From Nanobdellota archaeon (GTDB lineage: Archaea; Nanobdellota; Nanobdellia; Pacearchaeales; GW2011-AR1), in NCBI GenBank assembly GCA_020053375.1, contig JAGVNG010000027.1, forward strand, positions 1 to 39,703: a stretch of 39,703 nucleotides of DNA. The letters run 5' to 3'. The translations under genes were made by a program, and so were the position numbers. Shown in pieces: positions 29,194 through 36,985 of this stretch. The notes under the pieces were generated by a model. It was not told the origin of the DNA. It saw only the letters and a program-made list of their open reading frames with translations, and ran no database searches. Position 1 is the stretch's first letter; the number at the start of each line of letters is the position of its first letter.

Positions 29194-29742
29194 ATGGGTA
29201 CGCAAGAAAGGATAGCTATTTTTATTGATGGAAGCAACCATTATCATATTGTTAAAGATATGTTTAAAGATAAGTTAAGCCTTAATGATTTTAATTTTGA
29301 TAAATTCATTAAATATTTAATTGATGGCAGGAAGCTTATAAGAACTTATTATTATTCTGCTCCTTTAGATGTTAATTTTGACCAAGAAACATATATTAAA
29401 CAACAGAAATTTTTTGATAAATTGAGTAAAATGCAGAATTTCAAACTTGTTCTTTGCAGAATGCAAAAAGTAAAGATTGATGGAAAGACCATCTATCAGG
29501 TTAAAGAAGATGACATTCATTTGGCAGTGGATATGGTTAAACTTGCCTATAATAATGCTTATGATACAGCCATTTTAGTTTCTTCTGATGGGGATTTTGT
29601 GCCTGCTATCCAAGCAGTAAAAGAGGTTGGCAAGAATGTAGAAAATATAGGATTTGAAACCAAATTTTCTTACCACTTAAAATTAGAATGTGATAAATTT
29701 AAGAAATTAAATAAAGAGATTGTGAAGCCTTTCTTTGATTAA
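29194..29742 (+). CDS. NYN-domain (LabA/DUF88-like) protein, putative RNase
   Basis: IAIFIDGSNHYHI, KEDDIHLAVDMVKLAYNNAYDTAILVSSDGDFVPAIQ. Confidence 0.8.
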   Translation: MGTQERIAIFIDGSNHYHIVKDMFKDKLSLNDFNFDKFIKYLIDGRKLIRTYYYSAPLDVNFDQETYIKQQKFFDKLSKMQNFKLVLCRMQKVKIDGKTIYQVKEDDIHLAVDMVKLAYNNAYDTAILVSSDGDFVPAIQAVKEVGKNVENIGFETKFSYHLKLECDKFKKLNKEIVKPFFD

Positions 29743-30247
29743 AATGAACTTCCAGTTTTATGCTGAAAAGCTAAAAGCTTCCAAGAACTTCAAGAAATTT
29801 GCAAAGGAAAACCGACAGGCATTTCCCTGCTCATGCTTCTTCATAATTGACAAAGAGGAAGGCAAAGACAAACAGCATTTTGATTTCTTTATTCCATCTT
29901 CAAAAAAAATATTAAGCTTTCCGCTTGAAGAAAATGCAGAGGAGACACTTGTGGAAACAAAGGACACCAAAATTCCAACAAAAATCTCTATAGAACATAA
30001 TTTTGATTTTGATGAAATAGAAAAAGTTATAGGAAAAAGGATGGAAGAAGAAAAGATAACCAATAAAATTCAGAAGATGCTTTTTTCACTTCAGAATGTG
30101 AATGGAAAGGACATGTTCATCGCAACCATCTTTGTTACGTCATTTGGGCTGATTAATGCTGTAATTGACGTTGATGCAATGAAGATTAATGACTTTAAGA
30201 AAAAATCATTCTTTGATATGATGACTATTTTCAAGAAAGACAAATAA
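29735..30247 (+). CDS. Hypothetical protein
   Basis: 170-aa ORF overlapping the NYN gene end; probable operon. Confidence 0.55.
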   Translation: MIKMNFQFYAEKLKASKNFKKFAKENRQAFPCSCFFIIDKEEGKDKQHFDFFIPSSKKILSFPLEENAEETLVETKDTKIPTKISIEHNFDFDEIEKVIGKRMEEEKITNKIQKMLFSLQNVNGKDMFIATIFVTSFGLINAVIDVDAMKINDFKKKSFFDMMTIFKKDK

Positions 30248-30255
30248 ATCATTGC

Positions 30256-30963
30256 TTAAAAATATTTTGTCCTGCCGTTTCCTCTCTTGAATTGATGCCC
30301 TAAGAACATTCCCGCCAGAAAATAACCATTCTTCAGAAGCATCCTGACTTCTCTTCCCTCAAATCTTCTTGGGGATATTAGGGCTTTTTCAGGAGTCTCG
30401 AGAATTCCGAATTTGTATCCTCTTTCAACCGCCGTTTTTGCATATTCAGAATCTTCTCCAAATTCAAGGGTTTCGTCAAATCCCCCTATTTTTTGATGGA
30501 CTTTCCTTCTTGCAATCATGAAATTTTGCATTAGGGGTCTTTTTGTGTTTTGCGCCGCTTTCATAGAGCGATTAGTCCCCTCATAAATCAAATGATATAA
30601 GAAATCTCTGGATTTATTTTCTGTGATAATAGGCGTTTGCAAGGTTCCCGCAACATCAAGCCCTCTCCCGTAAAATTCATCAAGCGCAGAATGCAAAAAG
30701 CCAGGAGGAAGAGTCAAATCCGCATCCTGGAACATCAAGATGTCTCCCATGCTTGCTTTTGCCCCATTGTTTCTTCCTTCGCCAGGATGTCCGCCTTCAA
30801 CCACCTTGCAGCCATACTGCCCGGCTATATCCCGAGTTTTATCCGTTGACCGAGCATCAGCCACTATTACTTCCAAATCTTTTGGCTTCTGCATATATAT
30901 GGAATGCAGTGTTTTTGGAAGGTATTTCTCTTCATTTTTTGTTGGTATTATCAAACTTATCAT
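30256..30963 (-). CDS. Family 2 glycosyltransferase
   Basis: SLIIPTKNEEKYLPKTLHSI...VIVADARSTDKT...QDADLTLPPGFL. Confidence 0.88.
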   Translation of the reverse strand: MISLIIPTKNEEKYLPKTLHSIYMQKPKDLEVIVADARSTDKTRDIAGQYGCKVVEGGHPGEGRNNGAKASMGDILMFQDADLTLPPGFLHSALDEFYGRGLDVAGTLQTPIITENKSRDFLYHLIYEGTNRSMKAAQNTKRPLMQNFMIARRKVHQKIGGFDETLEFGEDSEYAKTAVERGYKFGILETPEKALISPRRFEGREVRMLLKNGYFLAGMFLGHQFKRGNGRTKYF

Positions 30964-31027
30964 AATTTTTAGACAATTTTTTGCTTTATAAGTATTGCGG
31001 TTGTATTAACTTGTAAGTAACAATTAT

Positions 31028-31342
31028 TCAGACAATAAGTAGGATAAGCAAAAGAAAGACAATAATCGTTATGGCTAAGAAGATACCAAGGGTGTAAAAG
31101 AGCAATGAAAGAGCCTCCTGCTTTCTTCCGTTAAGATACCAGACAATTGGACGGCCGAAAACCAATGTTCCGGTAAAAGCGGCTGAAAAGACAAAGAGCA
31201 TAAGCATTGCAATGGGAACAAATACTGTCTTGCCTGCTCCAAATGACCCTTTTTCTACAAAATACATAAAAGATGCGATTAGTGCTATATAAGCGGTTGT
31301 TCCAAGTGAATCAAGCAGCGCATACTTGATTGTTTCTTTCAT
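31028..31342 (-). CDS. Small membrane protein
   Basis: Start at MKETIKYALL; three TM segments; the longer ORF extends into non-coding-looking DNA. Confidence 0.6.
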   Translation of the reverse strand: MKETIKYALLDSLGTTAYIALIASFMYFVEKGSFGAGKTVFVPIAMLMLFVFSAAFTGTLVFGRPIVWYLNGRKQEALSLLFYTLGIFLAITIIVFLLLILLIV

Positions 31343-31391
31343 GATGAGATTAGAAATTTTTTGTTTAAAAGATTTGTGAAAGGAGCACCCC

Positions 31392-31415
31392 ACACTGAAA
31401 CTAAAGTTTCGTGAA
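31392..31415 (-). repeat. 24-bp hairpin repeat, copy 2 (inverted)
   Basis: Reverse complement identical to 9004-9027. Confidence 0.7.
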
Positions 31416-31473
31416 CGTCGCCGACAGGAAGTCAACGATCCGACCGCACTCATGGCAGGGCGCAGGAGAGATG

Positions 31474-32358
31474 TTATATATAACTTTTATGCTCATCTAA
31501 ATACCTTCTAAAAAACCATTGAACAAAGATATTATCTTCTTTTTTTGTTTGAGACCTTTCTAATGCATTGTAATAGCTGGTTCTTTTTGAATATTGAATG
31601 TCTAGTAAAGGGAATTTATGCCTTTTTAGGATAAAATTCATCATGAGTCTTGATATTCTTCCATTGCCATCTGCAAAGGGATGGATTGTAACAAATTTTA
31701 GATGAACTAAAGCTGCCAGTTCAACAGGATGCAAATTAAATTTATTTTGGTTATACCATTCAAAAAATTCTTTTAATAAGATATCTATTTCAATATGCAT
31801 TGGGGGCTTAAATTTAGATTGAGAAATAGCTACTTTATGATTTCTTATTTTTCCTGCAATATCGCTTTTTGTTTCATTCATTAATTCTTTGTGCCATTTT
31901 AGCACGATTTGCAAATTTAAGTCTTTTTCGTAATCTAACATTTCAAAAAATACTTTTTTATGGGCTTCAGCTTCCTTAACATCATTTAAGGGTCTTGAAT
32001 TTGGGGTTATTCCTCTTTCTAAAAGATTTGCTGTTTCTTTTAATGTTAAGGTTGAACCCTCTATTCTTTGAGTATTATATGTGAATTTAACAGCAAAATT
32101 TTCTTTGGATTTTTCTTTGGCGGTTTTTGGAAGATTTTTATATTCAACAGCAAAATTCTCTTTTATTTTATCAATATCTCCTATAAATTTCTCTTTATAG
32201 AATTCCTGCATAAATTTCTTCTTTTTTTCATCTAAATCTTTTGGAATTGCATCTCCTAAATAAGCCTGTTTCTTTTTAACAGATTTACCCTCCCGATGGC
32301 TATGAACAAGATAAAAATATTCCTTTTTTCCTCTCCTAATTTTTTTTAATTCTACCAT
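31474..32358 (-). CDS. Fic-domain protein (class II-like, N-terminal inhibitory motif)
   Basis: HPFADGNGRISR active-site motif; TQRIEG fits [S/T]xxxE[G/N]. Confidence 0.88.
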   Translation of the reverse strand: MVELKKIRRGKKEYFYLVHSHREGKSVKKKQAYLGDAIPKDLDEKKKKFMQEFYKEKFIGDIDKIKENFAVEYKNLPKTAKEKSKENFAVKFTYNTQRIEGSTLTLKETANLLERGITPNSRPLNDVKEAEAHKKVFFEMLDYEKDLNLQIVLKWHKELMNETKSDIAGKIRNHKVAISQSKFKPPMHIEIDILLKEFFEWYNQNKFNLHPVELAALVHLKFVTIHPFADGNGRISRLMMNFILKRHKFPLLDIQYSKRTSYYNALERSQTKKEDNIFVQWFFRRYLDEHKSYI

Positions 32359-32415
32359 GAGATTTAGTATATCTACATATTTATAAATTTATTGTTTTTA
32401 ACTAAATGTAGGTAT

Positions 32416-32430
32416 ACGCCCCGACCGAGA
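32416..32430 (-). repeat. Duplicated tRNA-Glu 3'-end fragment (att-like)
   Basis: ACGCCCCGACCGAGA identical to 36425-36439, with further degenerate T-arm similarity. Confidence 0.7.
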
Positions 32431-32470
32431 ATCTAATTACAGAAAGGGGATTATTTAATATGGAGGAGAA

Positions 32471-32716
32471 TCATAAGAACATTCTAGAAATTAAGGGCGA
32501 ACTATCTTCTTTCTTAATCTTTATTAGGATTTCTTTTTCTCTTGGCACTTCTTCAAAATATAGCTCTAGAGCTTCCTTTAGCCTAGCCTTCGCCTGTTCT
32601 ATAGTATCTCCTTGAGTAACTATATTAGGAAATTGTATAGAACTTATGCTATAAATTCTATTATTGCCCTTGCCTTCAGGGGTTATAATAATGTCAATTT
32701 CCATTCTATTTTCCAT
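32471..32716 (-). CDS. hicB: HicB-family antitoxin
   Basis: SISSIQFPNIVTQGDTIEQAKARLKEALELYFEE. Confidence 0.82.
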   Translation of the reverse strand: MENRMEIDIIITPEGKGNNRIYSISSIQFPNIVTQGDTIEQAKARLKEALELYFEEVPREKEILIKIKKEDSSPLISRMFL

Positions 32717-32751
32717 GCTATAATTTAAACATTTAACCTATTTAAGACTTT

Positions 32752-32915
32752 TTAAAATATACCTTCAAATTCCTCCCTTTTTATCCCTGCTTCTTCACAT
32801 TCCTTAAGCAAATTTAATCTTACAGCATTGCTCGGTCTTTTCACATTAACTAAAACTATTGGTCTTTTCAAAGAAGGTAAGCTATCTATCCTGTTTATGA
32901 TTATATGGTCTCCTC
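32752..32915 (-). pseudogene. hicA: hicA toxin, 3' part (interrupted)
   Basis: Joins in frame to 36266-36353 when the 32916-36265 insertion and one TSD copy are removed; ends ...LLKECEEAGIKREEFEGIF*. Confidence 0.82.
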
Positions 32916-33005
32916 TACTCTGGTGCATTAATTGGTCTTAATGTCTTAATAACAAAATATAAAAATCTTGCAAGAATTAGCAGGCATAAGAAATGAAATT
33001 GCAAA

Positions 33006-33041
33006 TTCAGGCACCGAATAATTTAAATAGTTCAGGTACCT
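33006..33041 (+). promoter_or_regulatory. Operator-TATA-operator module of the 52-aa AbrB-like gene
   Basis: TTCAGGCACCGAA...TTTAAATA...TTCAGGTACCT; boxes 25 bp apart. Confidence 0.65.
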
Positions 33042-33050
33042 CTATCTTTT

Positions 33051-33209
33051 ATGAAAATAAGAAAAGTACTTGATAAAAGAGTTGGGAACACTGCTTACTT
33101 CAAATATCTTATAACTTTGCCAAAAGAGATTGTAGAAAATTCAGGACTTCTTGAAAAAGATTTAAAAGTAAAAAAAGAAGAACACAAAATTATAATTGAA
33201 AGAGATTAA
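33051..33209 (+). CDS. 52-aa AbrB/MazE-like DNA-binding protein
   Basis: MKIRKVLDKRVGNTAYFKYLITLPKEIVENSGLLEKDLKVKKEEHKIIIERD*; below ORF-track cutoff. Confidence 0.7.
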   Translation: MKIRKVLDKRVGNTAYFKYLITLPKEIVENSGLLEKDLKVKKEEHKIIIERD

Positions 33210-33210
33210 A

Positions 33211-34566
33211 TCAGTTAAAATGATATGTGCTCCCACGTCTTTCTCCATAATGTTTAGCTAATCCTTTTGATACTAATTCATTTAATATGCGAATTGCAGT
33301 GGGTCTGCTTATTTTGTGTACTTTCATAACATCTGAAGTTGAAAGAATTCCTCTTTCACGCCCATATAATAAAATAATATCTCCTAATGTTTCAGGTTTT
33401 CTTTCAGCAAATTTTAAATTGAGATGAAATATATTTGAAAGAATTGTTATCTCTGGCTGTTCTAATCCTCTACGCATCATTTCTCTTTTTATTATGGGTA
33501 TGCCCTGTCCAGCTGCTTCTGCTTTATGTACTGGACGCAAGAAATTATATATCCATTGATTACGATGAGTTGGAATTCCCTGATTTAATATTTTTTCTAA
33601 TTCTGCAGGGGTTGGTGCACCTGGATTTTGAAATTCAACCCTATCATCAAAAATCCTAATTAAAGATTCTTGTGGGTCACTATAATCTCTATGAACAATC
33701 ATATTAACCACAATTTCTCGGAGCACTATCTCTGGAATTATTGGTTCTTCAAATCTATCAGAACCCTGATAATATGTTCTCACAGGTAAATTAAGCTTTA
33801 AAAAATTAATACAACTATCAATTAATTTTCTTGCAGTTGTGCTTAAAAGAATGGCTGCAATTCTATCTATGGGTTTATCTCCTCTAAATCTTACAAGTTG
33901 AATTTTACATTGCGGTAAGAAGTATGATGGATTATCAACTAAAACAATAGTTCCTAAATTAGTTAATTGGTCTCCTTGTTCCATAATTGCTTTATTGCTT
34001 TTAAGAAAATTTTCTTCGGTTTGTGGATTTAAGGAATTACGTTCAGCTGCTTTTTTCATATAAAAAAGAAGCTCACTTCTATCTATGTCTGTTTTAGTTG
34101 CTGGACTTGGTCTCTGTTCCCACGTCAACATATTTCTACGAGTAAATATATCCCTAAAATTATTCTGAGTCATTTTCTTTGCTGAATCTTGAACCCTATG
34201 ATAACTAACATCTCTGTAAGAACAAATGTTCCCTCCTAAACCTGTTATTTTATATATGGCAATTTTTTTACCCTGACGTTCAATAAATTTTGGACTTGAG
34301 GTTGTAGGAATAGGGTCACAATTTCTCAATACACTTCCTACCTGTGTAATTACTGTTTGTTCATCATTTACCCCTATAACTTTAGGAGGACGTTCATCAT
34401 TAAGTCCAATTATTAACCAACCACCACCAGATGTCGCAAATGCAGCAATTTTCTCCCCTAAGACATCTAAATTTTTTGTTCCTAATGTCCAATCAACTTC
34501 ATAGCCTTCTGGCATCTGTCCCGCTAAAATTGAATCTACTATTTCTTCTGGCTTAAAATTTTCCAT
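33211..34566 (-). CDS. Schlafen/AlbA_2-type putative ATP-binding regulator with C-terminal wHTH
   Basis: EVDWTLGTKN...AAFATSGGGWLIIGLNDE; EIVLREIVVNMIVHRDYSDP; C-terminal winged helix. Confidence 0.8.
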   Translation of the reverse strand: MENFKPEEIVDSILAGQMPEGYEVDWTLGTKNLDVLGEKIAAFATSGGGWLIIGLNDERPPKVIGVNDEQTVITQVGSVLRNCDPIPTTSSPKFIERQGKKIAIYKITGLGGNICSYRDVSYHRVQDSAKKMTQNNFRDIFTRRNMLTWEQRPSPATKTDIDRSELLFYMKKAAERNSLNPQTEENFLKSNKAIMEQGDQLTNLGTIVLVDNPSYFLPQCKIQLVRFRGDKPIDRIAAILLSTTARKLIDSCINFLKLNLPVRTYYQGSDRFEEPIIPEIVLREIVVNMIVHRDYSDPQESLIRIFDDRVEFQNPGAPTPAELEKILNQGIPTHRNQWIYNFLRPVHKAEAAGQGIPIIKREMMRRGLEQPEITILSNIFHLNLKFAERKPETLGDIILLYGRERGILSTSDVMKVHKISRPTAIRILNELVSKGLAKHYGERRGSTYHFN

Positions 34567-34642
34567 AATATAAATGTAAAGATATATCTTTATATATTTT
34601 ACTATTTTACATTTTTTGAATTATAGATAAAAAAGACAATAA

Positions 34643-34680
34643 TTCAGGTACCGAAACATATATAAACATCAGGTACCTGA
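34643..34680 (+). promoter_or_regulatory. Operator-TATA-operator module of the transposase
   Basis: TTCAGGTACCGAA...TATATAAA...TCAGGTACCTGA; boxes 25 bp apart. Confidence 0.65.
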
Positions 34681-34687
34681 ATGTCTT

Positions 34688-35581
34688 ATGGAAACGAGAC
34701 GTTCAAAGTGCCAAAGCGATAATATAGTAAAACGAGGCACTTTTACAACACAAGCATATGGAAAACAACAAAGATACTATTGCAAAAACTGCAATAAGAA
34801 ATTCATAGAGCATACTGGCTTTTACAGAATGAGAAACACCCCACAAAAAATTACTTTATCTCTTGACCTATTCTTTCGTGGTTTAAGCACTCGTGAAGTC
34901 CAGAGCCATCTACAAGCATTTTATCCTCATAATTCAGACCACAGCACAATATTAAGGTGGATTAGAAAATACTCTCTGCAAATTGCTAAATATACAGATA
35001 AGTTAAAAGTCAATACTGGCTCTTACATAGAAGTTGATGAGATGGAATATCATAGAAGAAAAAGCCATAAAGCAAAATTAGGTATAGATGAGAATTGGTT
35101 TATTGATGCAATAGATGTTAAAACCAGATTTATGCTTTCTTCTGCTTATACAAAAGAAAGAACTGGAAAAGAAGTTAATTCTGTTCTTGAAAAAATCAAA
35201 AAGAAATCTGACAATATTAAGATAGTCACCACAGATGGTTTTACAGGATACATAAAACCAATAAAAAGAGTTTGGGGTTACAATAAGCATACAAGAAATC
35301 ATAATGTCAAGCATAATATTGTAAATGCTTCAAGAGGTGAAGGCTTTAATATTTGGGTTGAAAGAATGCACAATAGTATAAGACAAAGAACACAGAATTT
35401 TAGAGGTTTTCACGGCTCTATTAATTCTGCATACTCAATAATGAAAGGCATAGAAATCTTTTACAATTTCGTAAGAAAACACGAAGCCCTTAAAGGCAAA
35501 ACTCCATCTGATGTTGCTATTTCATCTTTGAAATTTGAAAGCCCTAATAGATGGCTTGAATTGATTAAGATGTCAAATTAA
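34688..35581 (+). CDS. DDE transposase with N-terminal zinc ribbon (IS6/IS240-like)
   Basis: CQSDNIVKRG...YYCKNCNKKF; DEMEYH, TTDGFTGY, VERMHNSIRQRTQNFRGF...NFVRKHEALKGKTPSDVA. Confidence 0.82.
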   Translation: METRRSKCQSDNIVKRGTFTTQAYGKQQRYYCKNCNKKFIEHTGFYRMRNTPQKITLSLDLFFRGLSTREVQSHLQAFYPHNSDHSTILRWIRKYSLQIAKYTDKLKVNTGSYIEVDEMEYHRRKSHKAKLGIDENWFIDAIDVKTRFMLSSAYTKERTGKEVNSVLEKIKKKSDNIKIVTTDGFTGYIKPIKRVWGYNKHTRNHNVKHNIVNASRGEGFNIWVERMHNSIRQRTQNFRGFHGSINSAYSIMKGIEIFYNFVRKHEALKGKTPSDVAISSLKFESPNRWLELIKMSN

Positions 35582-35931
35582 ATTTTTTGTATATATTTAG
35601 AAATCTCGTTCACATCTCTTTTAACTCTTTCAACACCTATTTCAGAGTCAGCTCCAATAAAAAATCTAATCTCACTATGAACATATACACTTGTGGCTAA
35701 TTTTGTTGTTCCTGCTTTATGTTTTCCAGAATCTCTTATCTCTCTTGCTTTACTGCCTGAATAAATTTTAGCGTCTGCTCTTATCCAAATCGTATCAAAC
35801 ATTTCTTTTGGTTTGGATAAAACAAATAAGACAATTGTAACTATCCAAGATATGACAGCAAGAGTTATAATAGTTGAAGAACCTTGAAAGGCAATAATTG
35901 TAAGTAAAACAGAAACTCCTAAACATATCAA
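35578..35931 (-). CDS. Membrane protein, transposon cargo
   Basis: Two N-terminal TM segments; starts in the 4-nt overlap with the preceding ORF. Confidence 0.6.
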   Translation of the reverse strand: MICLGVSVLLTIIAFQGSSTIITLAVISWIVTIVLFVLSKPKEMFDTIWIRADAKIYSGSKAREIRDSGKHKAGTTKLATSVYVHSEIRFFIGADSEIGVERVKRDVNEISKYIQKI

Positions 35932-36203
35932 GCATATTTTCTTAATTCTTTAGCATTTTTACGCGATTGTTCTTCTGACCTTTTAGCTTCCATTTTTGCT
36001 ACAAAGTCTGAAACTCCATCTGCTACATTATCTTTTGTAACTTCTGGATTTGGATATGAAACCTTATATCCTAAATCCTCTAATTTTGTAGAAAGGTTTT
36101 CAATAGTAATTTGTGGATGCCCAGATTCCAAAGGCACTTGTGTATAAACAGGTTTTCTCTTCAAATCTTCTTTTGAAGGAAAATCATCATCTTCATCACT
36201 CAT
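35928..36203 (-). CDS. Acidic hypothetical protein, transposon cargo
   Basis: 91-aa ORF overlapping the start of 35578-35931. Confidence 0.6.
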   Translation of the reverse strand: MSDEDDDFPSKEDLKRKPVYTQVPLESGHPQITIENLSTKLEDLGYKVSYPNPEVTKDNVADGVSDFVAKMEAKRSEEQSRKNAKELRKYA

Positions 36204-36265
36204 TCTTTTTTAAAGAATCTTATACTTAAAAATTTAACTAAAAGACCAATTAATGCACCAGAGTA

Positions 36266-36353
36266 GGTCTCCTCTGATTCTTTTGATTTCCAAGTTATGT
36301 TTCTTTAATATGGAAATTATACTACTTACTATCGGAGTCAATCTGTAGCCCAT
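36266..36353 (-). pseudogene. hicA: hicA toxin, 5' part (interrupted)
   Basis: ATG at 36353: MGYRLTPIVSSIISILKKHNLEIKRI|RGDH...; continues in frame at 32915 after excision. Confidence 0.8.
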
Positions 36354-36425
36354 TAATAGTTGCAAGAATTAAGCAATTTTATACTTTTCTACCAACGCCC
36401 ACTTAAACTCTACAAAGTTTAGGGA

Positions 36426-36498
36426 CGCCCCGACCGAGATTCGAACTCGGGTCACGGCCGTGAAAGGGCCGCATTCTTGGCCTCTGAACTATCGGGGC
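36426..36498 (-). tRNA. tRNA-Glu(UUC), intronless
   Basis: GCCCCGATAGTTCAGAGGCCAAGAATGCGGCC-CTTTCAC-GGCCG...TCGGGGC. Confidence 0.93.
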
Positions 36499-36559
36499 TC
36501 ACTCACTTCGTTCGCTCACCCTACGTCGCCTGTAAGTCGCCGTAAGGCTTTGCTTAATT

Positions 36560-36602
36560 TTCACTAGGAAACTTCACTCGGAAACCTTTTCACTAGGAAA
36601 CC
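36560..36602. repeat. Three short tandem repeats TTCACT(A/C)GGAAAC
   Basis: Copies at 36560, 36573 and 36589, upstream of tRNA-Glu(UUC). Confidence 0.6.
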
Positions 36603-36655
36603 TGTTTATTTTAGACAAAAACAGTTTTTAAAGATAACTGAAAATTTTATTTTTC

Positions 36656-36985
36656 CTACTGCAATGCTAATCTTATTTTTTGATTAATATCGTCCTTTAT
36701 TTTTGAACTATTTATTTCTCCTATTTTTCCATAAATAAGACTTTTATGCAATGTGAATATCATGTCAACATAAATAAAAGAATCGAAACGGATATCTCCA
36801 CTACATGCATTTTTTGGCAAAAATATTCCATATTTTTGGAAATCTCTTTGTTTTGTGGTAATTTGACAAACAATTGAATTTTCGCCTTCTAGTGGATTAA
36901 TAATTAGTGCAGGTCTTTTCTTAGCATTTTTTAAATTAGTGAACGGGAAAACAGTAAGGACTATATCGAACTTTTTTAATATCAT
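36656..36985 (-). CDS. mazF: MazF/PemK-family toxin
   Basis: KFDIVLTVFPFTNLKNAKKRPALIINP. Confidence 0.83.
   Translation of the reverse strand: MILKKFDIVLTVFPFTNLKNAKKRPALIINPLEGENSIVCQITTKQRDFQKYGIFLPKNACSGDIRFDSFIYVDMIFTLHKSLIYGKIGEINSSKIKDDINQKIRLALQ

Larger units (their letters stand above)
32916..36265. mobile_element. 3,350-bp DDE transposon with cargo
   Basis: 24-bp perfect TIRs TACTCTGGTGCATTAATTGGTCTT at both ends, flanked by direct repeat GGTCTCCTC (32907-32915, 36266-36274); contains transposase. Confidence 0.9.

Noticed and set aside
30637-30991. Three overlapping plus-strand ORFs opposite the glycosyltransferase
   Set aside because: Antisense artefacts.
31380-31470. Possible tRNA in the GC-rich segment
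   Set aside because: No consistent acceptor/T-arm pairing or TTCRANY loop; kept only as a possible unannotated RNA.
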